A DNA stretch of 64,000 nucleotides from assembly GCF_000426665.1 (NCBI RefSeq), contig NZ_AUFU01000008.1, positions 48,493-112,492 on the forward strand, in the 5' to 3' direction. The notes beneath the pieces were generated by a model that was given only the letters and a program-made list of their open reading frames with translations, had not been told where the DNA came from and did no database searches. Below are positions 44,469-53,493 of the stretch, in pieces; position 1 is the first letter of the stretch; each line of letters starts with the position of its first letter. A program made the position numbers and the translations under genes. This DNA is from Centipeda artemidis DSM 19719 (lineage in GTDB: Bacteria > Bacillota > Negativicutes > Selenomonadales > Selenomonadaceae).

Positions 44469-44882
44469 TCAAGAGACCGCCTTTTGCATCGCCGACAAGA
44501 TGCCGTTCACATAACGACCTGCGTCTTCCGCGCCGTATTTTTTTGCAAGCTCCACAGCCTCGTTGATGGCGGTGCCGGGATCGATGCGCTCCTCTTGATA
44601 ATACATTTCGTAGAATGCCATGCGGATGAGATTGCGGTCAACGCCCGGCATACGCTCGAGCTTCCACTCTTTTGCCGAACGCGCGATCGCGGCATCGATC
44701 TCCCCGAGCGCGGCACGCGTCCCTCGGACAAGACCCTGCGCATAGGGAAGATCCTTCTCTTTCAGCCCCTCAACCGCGCCGGCGGCAATTTCGCTCACAT
44801 CATGAAGCGATGCCTCATTCGCAGAAAAATCCATCTGAAACAACGTCAAAAGAGCAGCTTCCCGTGCGTGTCTCCGACTCAT
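44469..44882 (-). CDS. nusB: Transcription antitermination factor NusB
   Basis: RNA-binding antitermination protein that acts with NusE on boxA during rRNA transcription. It is 137 residues: MSRRHAREAALLTLFQMDF at the N-terminus, RNLIRMAFYEM in the middle and the end PGTAINEAVELAKKYG, all NusB hallmarks. It overlaps the DUF2273 gene by four bases, forming the asp23-amaP-DUF2273-nusB order. Confidence 0.96.
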   Translation of the reverse strand: MSRRHAREAALLTLFQMDFSANEASLHDVSEIAAGAVEGLKEKDLPYAQGLVRGTRAALGEIDAAIARSAKEWKLERMPGVDRNLIRMAFYEMYYQEERIDPGTAINEAVELAKKYGAEDAGRYVNGILSAMQKAVS

Positions 44883-45136
44883 CTAACCCTCCGAAACAGT
44901 CGCTGCACAAAAGCACTCTCCATCATATCCTCACGCATCTCCGCCCATGTACCTCTGCGCTCTGCCCATCGACCGATATACATGCCGACGAGTGCGCAGA
45001 CAATACAGAATATCGTCCGCCAAAACCCAAATAGGAGCACAAAAATCGCAAAGAGCGCACCCAGCAAAAGCCCCAGAGAGCGCCCTCTGTTATTCTGCCA
45101 CTCATCCTGCAGGAAACGGATAATTTGTTCTTTCAT
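44879..45136 (-). CDS. DUF2273 family small membrane protein
   Basis: 85 residues with hydrophobic segments at about 21-41 and 42-57 between a basic/acidic N-terminus (MKEQIIRFLQDEW) and a charged tail. DUF2273 proteins sit beside Asp23/AmaP in many Firmicutes and are thought to belong to the envelope-stress complex. Function is not experimentally clear. The gene is 15 bases downstream of amaP. Confidence 0.82.
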   Translation of the reverse strand: MKEQIIRFLQDEWQNNRGRSLGLLLGALFAIFVLLFGFWRTIFCIVCALVGMYIGRWAERRGTWAEMREDMMESAFVQRLFRRVR

Positions 45137-45151
45137 ATCCGACCTCCCACA

Positions 45152-45727
45152 TCACATAACACGTTTTTTCGACTGCGGCGCAGCACTCGAAACATCTGTC
45201 ACGCGAATCGAAATCGGAATCCCCTCAATGCCAAGCAAGTTCAGGAGTTCCTGCCGAATACGTTCCGTCATCTGTTCCGAAACCGGGGAGAGATGTGCCT
45301 GCGCCGACAGACCAAGCTCAAGATCAACCTGAAGCGGGGCGGCATTCTCATTTTTCTGCGGCGGCACACAAACGCGTGCGGATACATCTCGTACGCCAGA
45401 TATGCCAAGCGCTATGCGCTCGATAATACCTCGAACGGCGGAGAGCTCCACTTGTACGGCACCTGCCGGCGTATCCACAACCATGATCTCTCCATGCGCT
45501 CTTCCTGTCTCCGAACGCCCGGAAAAGACTGCAAAGAACAGCTTTAATCCGATCAAGAATACAACCGCGCACACTGCGGGAAACTCAGGCTGCACGAGCG
45601 CAAAACGCATCTCATTGAGCCAAATGCTCTCGGGCAGCAGCCGAAGCGCCGCGGCAGCCGCAAGTGCCGCAACTGCCATGAGCAACAGGGCGGACGGCAA
45701 CAGCAGCAAGCGATTCAATATACCCAT
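45152..45727 (-). CDS. amaP: Alkaline shock response membrane anchor AmaP
   Basis: Membrane anchor that recruits Asp23-like proteins. The 191 residues begin MGILNRLLLLPSALLLMAV with a first transmembrane segment at about 5-28; a second lies around 50-70 (FPAVCAVVFLIGLKLFF). The soluble C-terminal part resembles the Asp23 fold (GAVQVELSAVRGIIERIALGISGV). ATG 45727 is chosen; the 32 Arg-rich upstream codons read as a shadow of asp23. It lies just downstream of the asp23 gene. Confidence 0.87.
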   Translation of the reverse strand: MGILNRLLLLPSALLLMAVAALAAAAALRLLPESIWLNEMRFALVQPEFPAVCAVVFLIGLKLFFAVFSGRSETGRAHGEIMVVDTPAGAVQVELSAVRGIIERIALGISGVRDVSARVCVPPQKNENAAPLQVDLELGLSAQAHLSPVSEQMTERIRQELLNLLGIEGIPISIRVTDVSSAAPQSKKRVM

Positions 45728-45746
45728 GGTTCCGTGCCTCACGCGC

Positions 45747-46148
45747 TTATCGAACGCGCACTTCCTCAACCTTCGGCTCCTCTTCGGGGAATCCGACGCC
45801 CTGCACGTGTACGTTGACCTCAACGACGGTGAGTCCCGTCATCGTCTCGATCGCACGCTTGACGTTTTCCTGTGCCGAAAGCGCAACCTCAGGAATGCGG
45901 ATGCCGTACTTCACGATGATGTAGAGATCGACAGCAGCTTCCTTCTCACCGACCTCAACCTTTACGCCCTTCGAGAAATTCTTGCGCCCGAGCATCTCGG
46001 CGATGCCGCCCGCAATTCCGCCGCTCATGCCGGCGATTCCCTCAACCTCCGTAGTCGCAAGCCCCGCGATGATGCTGACGACCTCGTCCGCCACGCGAAT
46101 CGTGCCGAGCCCCGTTTCCTTCTTGACAGCGTCCTTTGCATTTTCCAT
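45747..46148 (-). CDS. Asp23/Gls24 family envelope stress protein
   Basis: Cytoplasmic protein that typically docks to AmaP at the membrane and responds to alkaline or envelope stress. The product begins MENAKDAVKKETGLGTIRVADEVV and has GLATTEVEGIAGMSGG, EAAVDLYIIVKYGIRIPEVA and TVVEVNVHVQGVGF, all family-typical. The start is ATG 46148, with GGAGG eight bases upstream; the earlier ATGs overlap that site. Length is 133 residues. Confidence 0.93.
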   Translation of the reverse strand: MENAKDAVKKETGLGTIRVADEVVSIIAGLATTEVEGIAGMSGGIAGGIAEMLGRKNFSKGVKVEVGEKEAAVDLYIIVKYGIRIPEVALSAQENVKRAIETMTGLTVVEVNVHVQGVGFPEEEPKVEEVRVR

Positions 46149-46190
46149 TTTCATATCCTCCATTCCTCAGTGAACCTCTTCTTTGTATTT

Positions 46191-46748
46191 TTATGCGCGC
46201 TCGATGTAGTTGCCCGTACGCGTATCGATACGGAGCACATCGCCCTCATTGATGAAGAGAGGAACGCGCACCTCATAGCCGGTCTCCACTTTTGCCATCT
46301 TCGTTGCCCCCGTCGCGGTATTGCCCTTGACGCTTGGCTCGCACTCGACGACCTTCAGGCTGACGGAGTTGGGCAGCTGGATGCCGATGATGCGCCCCTT
46401 GAACTGCTGCACCGCAACCTCCATGTTCTCCATGAGGTAGTTCAGCGCGTCACCAAGCTGCTCTCGAGTGAGTTCCGTCTGCTCGAATGTCTCCGTATTC
46501 ATGAACGTGTAGACGTCGTCTGCCTCGTAGAGATACTGCATCGTATGCGTCTCGAGATGTGCTGCCGGCATCTTCTCATTCGGGTTAAACGTACGCTCAA
46601 CCACAGCGCCGGTCTCAACGTTCTTGATCTTCGTACGGACGAATGCTGCACCCTTTCCCGGTTTCACATGTTGAAAATCGACAATCTGCCAAACGCCTCC
46701 ATCGTATTCAATCGTGAGACCTGTGCGAAAATCGGTGCTGTTAATCAT
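46191..46748 (-). CDS. efp: Translation elongation factor P
   Basis: Relieves ribosome stalling at polyproline. The 185 residues show the three-domain EF-P pattern: domain I with VKPGKGAAFVRTK, whose Lys32 is the tip residue modified in many bacteria, and the C-terminal signature KVETGYEVRVPLFINEGDVLRIDTRTG. No modification enzyme (epmA, ymfI) is seen in the window. A strong promoter lies directly upstream. Confidence 0.97.
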   Translation of the reverse strand: MINSTDFRTGLTIEYDGGVWQIVDFQHVKPGKGAAFVRTKIKNVETGAVVERTFNPNEKMPAAHLETHTMQYLYEADDVYTFMNTETFEQTELTREQLGDALNYLMENMEVAVQQFKGRIIGIQLPNSVSLKVVECEPSVKGNTATGATKMAKVETGYEVRVPLFINEGDVLRIDTRTGNYIERA

Positions 46749-46785
46749 ATTGTTCAGTCCTCCATACTATCAATCATCACTTGCT

Positions 46786-46814
46786 ATTATAGCGGTTTTA
46801 TATGCAGATTTCAA
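46786..46814 (-). promoter_or_regulatory. Promoter of efp, overlapping the end of the upstream peptidase gene
   Basis: Minus strand TTGAAA (46809-46814), 17-base spacer, TATAAT (46786-46791). The -35 lies within the last codons of the Xaa-Pro peptidase gene. The -10 is 38 bases before the efp ATG. It allows efp and the stress genes to be transcribed apart from the long upstream run. Confidence 0.8.
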
Positions 46815-47874
46815 TAAATTCTTTTGGCGCATGCGTCAGCGGCTCGCCGGCGGTCTCCGTAACGAGCACCGTATCCTCGATGCGGATGCCGCCCCACCCC
46901 GGGATGTAAACGCCCGGCTCGTCGGTGATGAGCATATTGGCGCGCAGCCTGTCCTTGCCGAACTTCGACAGGCGCGGCTCTTCATGTATCTCAAGCCCGA
47001 GACTGTGCCCAAGTCCGTGTCCGAAATATTGATTCAAGTTATATTTCCGCAAAATGTTGCGCGCCGCCTCATCCACAGCAACGCCCGTCACGCCGGGGCG
47101 GATGGCGATGAGTGCTGTCTTCTGCGCCGTCAGTACGGCGTCGTAGCATTCCTTTTGACGCTCGTCCGCATGTCCGATGCATATCGTACGCGTGATGTCC
47201 GAGTGATAGCCGCGGTACACCGCGCCAAAATCCATGGTCACGAGTTCACCCAAGGCGATCTCCTTATCCGTCGCCGTGCCGTGCGGCAGACTGCCGCGCA
47301 CGCCCGAGGCGAGGATCGTCCGAAAGGCGGGACGCTCGGAGCCCATGCGGCGCATATAGTCCTCCATCTCGGCGGCGACGGCACGCTCCGTCATGCCGGG
47401 GCGGATGTATGTGACGATGTGCGCAAATACCGCGTCCGCAATCTCGCACGCGCGCCGAATACAGGCGATCTCGTCCGCATCCTTCACCTGCCGCAGCACA
47501 TCGAGATTCAGTGCCGTCTCGAATACAATCCCCGCCAGCAGGTCCTTGAGCTGCATATACGCGCTGTAGGTGAGCACATTACCCTCAAATCCGACCGTTT
47601 TCACACGGTATCCTTTGAGCAGCGCCGCCGCCTTTTGATAGAGTCCTCCCGTCTGCTCCACGACTTCAAACGCAGACGCTTCCTCCGCAGCCTGCTCCGT
47701 GTAGCGGCTGTCTGTCACGAGGGTAAGGTGATCCGCCGTCACGATAAGAACTGTGGAGTCGCCGCGAAATCCGCTGAAATAATGCAGATTGACCTCTTTC
47801 GTCACGAGCACGGCATCCAGTTCCCGCTCGGACAGCAGCGTCCGCAGACGCTCAATACGCGATTCCATGTTCAT
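46798..47874 (-). CDS. Xaa-Pro aminopeptidase (M24 family)
   Basis: Cleaves N-terminal residues ahead of proline. A creatinase-type N-terminal domain (VTKEVNLHYFSGFRGDST, about 25-45) precedes the pita-bread fold. Metal ligands are visible in VTMDFGAVYRGYHSDITRT (both aspartates), HGLGHSLGLEIHEEP, TDEPGVYIPGWGGIRIEDT and the last glutamate. It is about 358 residues. ATG 47874 has GGAGGGG upstream and overlaps the aroQ stop. The usual partner of efp in Firmicutes. Confidence 0.94.
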   Translation of the reverse strand: MNMESRIERLRTLLSERELDAVLVTKEVNLHYFSGFRGDSTVLIVTADHLTLVTDSRYTEQAAEEASAFEVVEQTGGLYQKAAALLKGYRVKTVGFEGNVLTYSAYMQLKDLLAGIVFETALNLDVLRQVKDADEIACIRRACEIADAVFAHIVTYIRPGMTERAVAAEMEDYMRRMGSERPAFRTILASGVRGSLPHGTATDKEIALGELVTMDFGAVYRGYHSDITRTICIGHADERQKECYDAVLTAQKTALIAIRPGVTGVAVDEAARNILRKYNLNQYFGHGLGHSLGLEIHEEPRLSKFGKDRLRANMLITDEPGVYIPGWGGIRIEDTVLVTETAGEPLTHAPKEFIEICI

Positions 47875-48314
47875 TATATCCCCTCCGGTCGGCAAAGAAC
47901 AACCTCCAGCGCCGCCATATAGCTTTCCGCACCGAAGCCGCAGATCTGACCGAGTGCCACAGGCGCGATGACCGACGTGTGACGAAATTCCTCACGCCGA
48001 TGAATATTCGAAAGATGCACCTCGATCACGGGAACGTCGACTGCCGCGATCGCGTCGCGGATCGCGATGCTGTAGTGCGTAAACGCCGCCGCATTCAAAA
48101 TGATGTAATCCGCTTTGCCCTGCGCTTCCTGTATCACATCCACGAGATCCCCCTCATGATTGGACTGGAAGAAATCGATCACCGCCCCCGCGGATTCCGC
48201 ACGGCGGCGCAGGCGATCGTTTATGTCCTCCAAGGTGAGCGCGCCGTAGATGTCCGGCTCGCGCGTCCCCAAGAGGTTCAGATTCGGTCCGTTCAGTACC
48301 AGTATTCTCTTCAT
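47874..48314 (-). CDS. aroQ: 3-dehydroquinate dehydratase, type II
   Basis: Third shikimate-pathway step. The 146 residues begin [20 protein letters not shown] with the catalytic tyrosine shortly after (DIYG). [30 protein letters not shown] and [15 protein letters not shown] are characteristic, the last two carrying active-site residues. It overlaps the peptidase start by one base. Confidence 0.97.
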   Translation of the reverse strand: MKRILVLNGPNLNLLGTREPDIYGALTLEDINDRLRRRAESAGAVIDFFQSNHEGDLVDVIQEAQGKADYIILNAAAFTHYSIAIRDAIAAVDVPVIEVHLSNIHRREEFRHTSVIAPVALGQICGFGAESYMAALEVVLCRPEGI

Positions 48315-48323
48315 AGCCTGCTC

Positions 48324-48608
48324 CTAGTAGCGAATGGAGAAATCGCGGTCGTCCGCAAGAGGATCGCGCGGCTCGATGTCCAGCCGCTCCACACGAACAA
48401 ACATATTGCCGGCACGAATGGCGGCGAACGCGGCGTCGATGTCCCGCTGCGCCCCTTGGAGCTCCATCGTCACCGTCCCGTCGGGCATGTTCTTCACCCA
48501 GCCCGCAATCTCATGCGCGAGCGCCTGCTGCCGCACGAACATGCGAAAGCCGACGCCCTGCACGCGCCCCGCCGCACATGCGGAATAACGAACGATCTCC
48601 TCCATCAT
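48324..48608 (-). CDS. acyP: Acylphosphatase
   Basis: Small enzyme that hydrolyses acyl phosphates. It is 94 residues with AAGRVQGVGFRMFVRQQA, containing the phosphate-binding loop and catalytic arginine. GWVKNMPDGTVTMELQG carries the catalytic asparagine. The start is one of two adjacent ATG codons. It lies between aroQ and the U32 peptidase. Confidence 0.94.
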   Translation of the reverse strand: MMEEIVRYSACAAGRVQGVGFRMFVRQQALAHEIAGWVKNMPDGTVTMELQGAQRDIDAAFAAIRAGNMFVRVERLDIEPRDPLADDRDFSIRY

Positions 48609-48617
48609 AGTTCCCTC

Positions 48618-49841
48618 CTAGCTCTTTGCATCTCTGCGCAAAATGGTATCCGGTACAACGTCCCGGGGGATCTCCATGCGCACAATTTGACGCGGGTGCG
48701 GAGCGACCTTGATCGGTACCCCCGTATCGTCCCACATCCCTTTGAGGATGAACCGCCCCGGCGTTCCCGTAGGCGGAAAGATCTCGAGCTCCTCGCCGAC
48801 GAACATCCGGTTGCGCTGCTCTACCGTTGCAAGTCCCGTCGCTTCATCATAATCGTGTACCAGACCCACAAAATCGGACGACTGCTCGTAGGTTGACGTC
48901 CCGTAGATCTGATCTTGTTCCGTCGTCTTGCCGAAGAAAAATCCCGTCGTATACGCGCGGTGCGACACCTTCTCGAGCTCGTCCATCCACGCGCTTTCCA
49001 CCTCATATGGTGCATCCGTCATGCAGGCGTCGAGCGCTGCGCGGTAAGTCTTGACGACGCTCGCAGCATAATGCACACTTTTCATACGCCCCTCGATCTT
49101 GAGGCTGTCGATGCCGCAGGCGATTACCTCATCCAGATACGGCAGGAGACACAGATCCTTGGAGTTCATGATATAGGTGCCGCGCTCATCCTCCGCGACC
49201 GGATAGTATTCCCCGGGGCGTGACTCCTCCACGAGCGCGTATTTCCAACGGCAGGACTGCGCACAGCTCCCGCGGTTCGCATCCCGTCCTGTGAAATAAT
49301 TGCTGAGGAGACAGCGTCCCGAATAGGAAATGCACATCGAGCCATGGACGAACATCTCGAGCTCTACATCCGTATTCCTGCGAATCTCTCGAATCTCTTC
49401 GCGCGACAGTTCCCGCGCAAGTACGACTCGCGCTGCGCCGAGTTTTTGCCACGCGTCCACCGTCCGCCAGTTCACATTGTTCGCCTGCGTGCTGATATGG
49501 ACGGGCAGATCTGGCACCGTCTCCCGGCAGAGCATAAAGACGCCGAGATCGGCGACGAGCACCGCATCCACCCCGGCGTCCGCGAGGAAGCGCAAATAGT
49601 CCGGCAGATCCGCGATATCCTCGTTGTGCGGGAACACATTGACGGTGACGTAGATCTTTTTTTCTGACGCATGAGCAAGGCGAACGGCAGTGCGCATCTC
49701 ATCCTGTGAAAAATTGCCCCCAAAGGCGCGCAGACCGAACTGCTCGCCGCCGAGGTATGCCGCATCCGCACCGTAGGCAAACGCCATGCGCAATTTCTCA
49801 GGTGTCCCCGCAGGCGCCAATAACTCAGGTCGCCGTCTCAT
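48618..49841 (-). CDS. U32 family peptidase / tRNA hydroxylation-type protein
   Basis: 407-residue member of the U32 family (YrrN/YrrO, TrhP-like). Relatives take part in 5-hydroxyuridine formation in tRNA or are collagenase-like; which applies here is unclear. It has the barrel start RPELLAPAGTPEKLRMAFAYGADAAYLGG, the signature EMFVHGSMCISYSGRCLLSNY and the cysteine cluster RGSCAQSCRWKY, then LKIEGRMKS. Only one U32 gene is present next to mltG, where many Firmicutes have two. Confidence 0.9.
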   Translation of the reverse strand: MRRRPELLAPAGTPEKLRMAFAYGADAAYLGGEQFGLRAFGGNFSQDEMRTAVRLAHASEKKIYVTVNVFPHNEDIADLPDYLRFLADAGVDAVLVADLGVFMLCRETVPDLPVHISTQANNVNWRTVDAWQKLGAARVVLARELSREEIREIRRNTDVELEMFVHGSMCISYSGRCLLSNYFTGRDANRGSCAQSCRWKYALVEESRPGEYYPVAEDERGTYIMNSKDLCLLPYLDEVIACGIDSLKIEGRMKSVHYAASVVKTYRAALDACMTDAPYEVESAWMDELEKVSHRAYTTGFFFGKTTEQDQIYGTSTYEQSSDFVGLVHDYDEATGLATVEQRNRMFVGEELEIFPPTGTPGRFILKGMWDDTGVPIKVAPHPRQIVRMEIPRDVVPDTILRRDAKS

Positions 49842-49868
49842 GCATCCGCCTCCGCATCAATGAAAGTA

Positions 49869-50966
49869 TCATCGCACCCGGTCGACCAGTGCCAAATGAT
49901 CCGCATAGTTCGTCGCATAGTAGTTGTTGCCGCTGCGGTCGGCAACGAAATACAGATAATCCGTCTCCGCAGGATGAAGCACCGCCATGAGCGACGCCGT
50001 GCCGGGACTTGCGATCGGTCCGGGCGGCAGGCCCGCGTTTTGATAGGTATTGTAGGGGGATTCGATCTTCGTATCGCGCAGGAGCAGATCCTCCTTCGGC
50101 GCGTCGAGCAAGTACTGCACAGTCGGATCGGCCTGCAGCGGCATCCCGAGTTTCAGCCGCTTTAGGAAAATCTGCGCGATGATCGGACGATCCTCCTCGT
50201 GATACGCCTCTTTCTCAACGATAGACGCAAGTGTCACGAGCTCGTAAATGGAAAGGTTCTCCTCCTTTGCGCGCTCCCGCATCTCCGGGGTCAGCCGCCG
50301 GTCAAAATTCTCCGCCATCATTTCGAGGATGCGCGCAGTATCAAACGAGCCGTTGATTTCATAGGTGTCCGGGAAGAGAAATCCCTCGGCGGCATAGCGT
50401 ACGCCCTCATGATCCTCCACATAGTCGTAGGGGCGATAGTCCTTTGCTCGCGCGATAAAGTCATCCGCATTCACGATGCCCTCATCGGAGAGCCGCTCCG
50501 CGATGTCGCGGACATTGAATCCCTCGGGAATAACAAAGCGAACGGTCACCGTATTGCCGTAGACAAGCGTTTCAAGAGCATCGCGCGGAGTCATGCCTGC
50601 GTGCAGCGCAAAGGTACCGCTCTTGACCTTATTCTCAAAGCCGTTCAGCTTCGCTGTCCACCAGAATTTGAACTCACTCTCTATAACACCTTGCTCATGC
50701 AGTTCTTTGCCGATCTCGCCGACCGTCATCCCCGGACGGACGGTGTAGTAAATCTGCCCACCCTGTGCAGCGGGAGGCATTTTTTGCGCCGGTGTGGAAA
50801 AAAGTATGAACATAATAACTACCAAAACCAGCCCAATACCTGCGGCACCACCAAAGATCAGTTTTTTTTGCAAGGGCGTCCCCTTCCCCCTATATACGGC
50901 ACGCATCGCATCCCGCACTTCGTTCACATGCAAAAGGCCGCACAGCCCCTCTAGTGACCGTTTCAA
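49869..50966 (-). CDS. mltG: Endolytic murein transglycosylase MltG
   Basis: Membrane-anchored lytic transglycosylase that cuts nascent glycan strands. About 40 cytoplasmic residues precede one transmembrane segment (KKLIFGGAAGIGLVLVVIMFILF). The YceG fold then follows, with a LysM-like YTVRPGMTVGEIGKEL, IPEGFNVRDIAERL and the catalytic glutamate in TLASIVEKEAYHEED. PYNTYQNAGLPPGPIASPG is typical. TTG 50966, with AGGGAGG seven bases upstream, is chosen over an ATG eight codons earlier that contains the site; ATG at residue 21 is another candidate. Confidence 0.93.
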   Translation of the reverse strand: MKRSLEGLCGLLHVNEVRDAMRAVYRGKGTPLQKKLIFGGAAGIGLVLVVIMFILFSTPAQKMPPAAQGGQIYYTVRPGMTVGEIGKELHEQGVIESEFKFWWTAKLNGFENKVKSGTFALHAGMTPRDALETLVYGNTVTVRFVIPEGFNVRDIAERLSDEGIVNADDFIARAKDYRPYDYVEDHEGVRYAAEGFLFPDTYEINGSFDTARILEMMAENFDRRLTPEMRERAKEENLSIYELVTLASIVEKEAYHEEDRPIIAQIFLKRLKLGMPLQADPTVQYLLDAPKEDLLLRDTKIESPYNTYQNAGLPPGPIASPGTASLMAVLHPAETDYLYFVADRSGNNYYATNYADHLALVDRVR

Positions 50967-51002
50967 ACAAATCCTCCCTCTCTGATGCAAACTGCCCCTA
51001 TG

Positions 51003-51032
51003 AAAAAACTGTCATCCTCCCACAGATGACAG
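51003..51032 (-). terminator. Rho-independent terminator after the DUF1292 gene
   Basis: The perfect 8-bp stem CTGTCATC/GATGACAG (51025-51032 and 51009-51016) is followed on the minus strand by six T residues. It lies about 12 bases after the DUF1292 stop and ahead of mltG. Confidence 0.88.
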
Positions 51033-51043
51033 CCGCCTCCTTT

Positions 51044-51394
51044 TTAGCCTTCTCGGTTCTCCTCAAGCTCGCCATAAACAGCAAGAACCGCTTCAAACTC
51101 CTCTTCCGAAGGATCTACATAGACATCCTCGCCGTCCTCGACGACGATCTTTGCAATGACCGCCTCGTCTTCTTCGGGAAGTTCCTCGGTCTCCTCGCCG
51201 TCCGGATCGAGCGCCAGCCCCACGAGCACGGCGAACCGATCATCACCTACCGTGATGATGGTCTCCTCCCGATAGTACGTCTCCTCTCCGTCCTCATTTG
51301 TGAGAACGACCACAACGTCCTCATCCTCCATCTCGTATGCCGCTTCCGGGGCATCTTTCAAGTTGTTATATTTTTCCTTATAGTCCTTTTCCAT
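51044..51394 (-). CDS. DUF1292 family acidic protein
   Basis: A 116-residue, strongly acidic protein (DEDVVVVLTNEDGEETYY, then EETEELPEEDEAVIAKIV) of the YrzB/DUF1292 family, conserved behind ruvX in Firmicutes and without known function. ATG 51394 (MEKDYKEKYNN) is the start. The long upstream extension lies inside ruvX and has shadow composition. Confidence 0.86.
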   Translation of the reverse strand: MEKDYKEKYNNLKDAPEAAYEMEDEDVVVVLTNEDGEETYYREETIITVGDDRFAVLVGLALDPDGEETEELPEEDEAVIAKIVVEDGEDVYVDPSEEEFEAVLAVYGELEENREG

Positions 51395-51426
51395 GTGTAT
51401 ACCTCTTTTTATGTCCGGTGCAGTAT

Positions 51427-51855
51427 TCATGTGTGTAAATTCCGCTGCCGATCCAAGAATCCCTGCAAAATATAAACCGCCGCCATCTTGTCGATGACCT
51501 TGCGGCGTTTTTTCCGCGAGACGTCCCCCTCGAGCAGCGTACGGGTCGCGGCAACGGTCGAAAGCCGCTCGTCCCAATAATGGATCTTGACGCCCGGAAA
51601 GCATTGCGCTGCCTCCGCCATAAATGCGCGTACCATCTCGCAGCGTGTTCCCTCATCCCCGTTCATATGCTTCGGCAGCCCCGCGACAAGCGCGTCGACC
51701 TCATAGTCCCGCATGAGCGTGCCGAGACGCTCAAAATCTGCGGCCAGCGTCGTTCGGCGGATCGTCTCGACTCCCTGCGCCGTTAGCCCAAGGAGATCAC
51801 TCACCGCGATGCCGATGGTCACATCGCCAATGTCGAGCGACATATAGCGATTCAC
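51427..51855 (-). CDS. ruvX: Holliday junction resolvase-like protein RuvX/YqgF
   Basis: RNase H-fold nuclease implicated in pre-16S rRNA processing and possibly junction resolution. The 142 residues show [17 protein letters not shown] with the first catalytic aspartate, [14 protein letters not shown], and [18 protein letters not shown]; a late [14 protein letters not shown] gives the last acidic residue. The start is GTG 51855, in line with the family N-terminus, with GGAG nine bases upstream. It overlaps ireB by four bases. Confidence 0.95.
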   Translation of the reverse strand: MNRYMSLDIGDVTIGIAVSDLLGLTAQGVETIRRTTLAADFERLGTLMRDYEVDALVAGLPKHMNGDEGTRCEMVRAFMAEAAQCFPGVKIHYWDERLSTVAATRTLLEGDVSRKKRRKVIDKMAAVYILQGFLDRQRNLHT

Positions 51856-52103
51856 TTCTCGTGCTCCAAGTAGAACCTCACGAGTTCGTCCAGCAGCTCG
51901 TCACGCTCAAGACTGCGGATCTTACTCCGCGCCTCCTTATGGCTCGTCACATAGGCGGGATCGCCCGAGAGCAAATAACCGACCAGCTGATTGATAGGAT
52001 TGTACCCCTTCTCTCGCATGGCGGCGCTCGCCTCGCGTATCACAACGTCCGCCTTCGGTTTGTCAGCACCGAAGGAAAACATCATTGTTTTCTGTTCATC
52101 CAC
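51852..52103 (-). CDS. ireB: IreB family regulatory phosphoprotein (UPF0297)
   Basis: Small regulator phosphorylated by the IreK/PASTA kinase in enterococci, where it restrains cephalosporin resistance. It is 83 residues: [24 protein letters not shown], then [28 protein letters not shown]. The conserved N-terminal threonine region is present. The GTG start at 52103 has AGGGGTG about 8 bases upstream. No PASTA kinase is in the window. An alaS gene usually precedes ireB but is absent here. Confidence 0.92.
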   Translation of the reverse strand: MDEQKTMMFSFGADKPKADVVIREASAAMREKGYNPINQLVGYLLSGDPAYVTSHKEARSKIRSLERDELLDELVRFYLEHEK

Positions 52104-52143
52104 AATGATTCACCCCTTTACACGAAAAATCCTGCACAAGGAA

Positions 52144-52794
52144 CTATAGTCTGCCGTCCTGCAGCGCGTCGAGTGCGTCGTCGAGGGTAGGATAGATCCC
52201 GGTGCAAAGGGCGCGCATCTCCTCAGTTGCAGGCAGTGTATCCGGGATCATCACGGGACTGCATCCCGCAGCCGCCGCGCCGCACAGCCCGTTATATCCG
52301 TCCTCAAAGACGTAGCAGTCCGCGGGCGGAACACCGATGCGCTCCGCCGCAAGCAAGAAGATATCCGGCGCCGGTTTCCCGTGCGCAACGTGGTCTCCGC
52401 CGACAACCACATCGAAATAATCTCGCAGCCCGCTCTGCGTCAGATTTTTCTCAATCTGCACCGTCGTGGAACTGCTCGCTGTGGAAATCCGAACGCCCTC
52501 CGCACGAAAATAAGCAAGGATTTCCCGTGCGCCGGGCATTACGCGAAGATGCCGCGCGGCTTCCTCCGCGACGTAAGCGAGTACGTGCTCCATATATGCG
52601 CGTGCATCCACCGTTGGATGAAACTCATTGATGATCCTGAGTGTGAGATCGCCGCAGGTACCGCAGCAGGCAGTGCCGAGTGCTTTTTTGCGCGGCACGC
52701 CGAAATCGTCGGCAACGACTGTCCATGCCGTTTGGTAAACGGTTTCCGTATCAAAGAGAAGACCGTCCATATCAAAAATCGCACCGCGTTTCAT
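52144..52794 (-). CDS. HAD family hydrolase (beta-phosphoglucomutase-like)
   Basis: 216-residue HAD superfamily phosphatase or phosphomutase. Motif I is FDMDGLLFDTE (nucleophile and acid aspartates at 8 and 10), motif II is STASSSTTVQIEK, and motif IV is CYVFEDGYNGLCGAAAAG. The helical cap between motifs I and II is the small type found in beta-phosphoglucomutase-like enzymes. The substrate cannot be named. It stands between plsY and ireB with about 120 bases upstream. Confidence 0.85.
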   Translation of the reverse strand: MKRGAIFDMDGLLFDTETVYQTAWTVVADDFGVPRKKALGTACCGTCGDLTLRIINEFHPTVDARAYMEHVLAYVAEEAARHLRVMPGAREILAYFRAEGVRISTASSSTTVQIEKNLTQSGLRDYFDVVVGGDHVAHGKPAPDIFLLAAERIGVPPADCYVFEDGYNGLCGAAAAGCSPVMIPDTLPATEEMRALCTGIYPTLDDALDALQDGRL

Positions 52795-52911
52795 GGGCGT
52801 CCTCCGATTCCGCGACCGCCGAAAAAATCACAGTCAAATATTACCACACAACGCGGCAAAAGACAATGACCGTTCAGCGACGCACGGTTCGATGCACAGT
52901 CGCCCCTGCCG

Positions 52912-53493
52912 CTAAATCTTATTCTCCATACCGTGCAGGAGACGTTCGATGTTCTCCTGATGCCGCACAATCACGAGTGTGGCGGCGAGCACAGTGAAGA
53001 GCAGGTATTCGAGCGGGTATCCGAACGCTGCGGCGAGGATCGGCGTCAGGAAACTCGCGATCACAGACCCCAGCGACACATAGCGTGTCGTATAGACGAC
53101 GGCGAGCCACACGAGGAAAACGATGAGCGTCACGTTCCCCATCAGCATCGTCAGCACGCCGAGGGAGGTTGCCACGCCCTTGCCGCCGCGAAAGCGCAGG
53201 AACACGGAGAAACTGTGTCCCACAATTGCGGCAAGCCCGCAGAGCACTGCCGCGAGCGGCGTCCCGACAAGCATCAGCCCCATATAGACACCCGCCTGCC
53301 CCTTCAAGCTGTCCGCGAGGAATACGGCGATGCCCGCCGCCTTGCCGAGCGTGCGCCACGCATTCGTCGCGCCGATGTTATGACTGCCATACGCGCGCAG
53401 ATCCGTATGCCAAACGAGTTTGCCGAGAATCAGCCCGCTCGGAATGGAACCGATCACATACGCCGCGAGGACTGCCAAAATATATTCCGTCAT
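52912..53493 (-). CDS. plsY: Acyl-phosphate:glycerol-3-phosphate acyltransferase PlsY
   Basis: Integral membrane enzyme that acylates glycerol-3-phosphate, starting phospholipid synthesis. It has SIPSGLILGKLVW, DLRAYGSHNIGATNAWRTLG and FLRFRGGKGVATSLG, the three conserved cytoplasmic motifs, within five hydrophobic segments. The start is ATG 53493, overlapping the der stop codon; a GTG one codon earlier is possible. It is 193 residues. Confidence 0.95.
   Translation of the reverse strand: MTEYILAVLAAYVIGSIPSGLILGKLVWHTDLRAYGSHNIGATNAWRTLGKAAGIAVFLADSLKGQAGVYMGLMLVGTPLAAVLCGLAAIVGHSFSVFLRFRGGKGVATSLGVLTMLMGNVTLIVFLVWLAVVYTTRYVSLGSVIASFLTPILAAAFGYPLEYLLFTVLAATLVIVRHQENIERLLHGMENKI

Noticed and set aside
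51395..51604. 70-codon N-terminal extension of the DUF1292 protein
   Set aside because: Falls inside ruvX and lacks the family start; ATG 51394 fits the family length.
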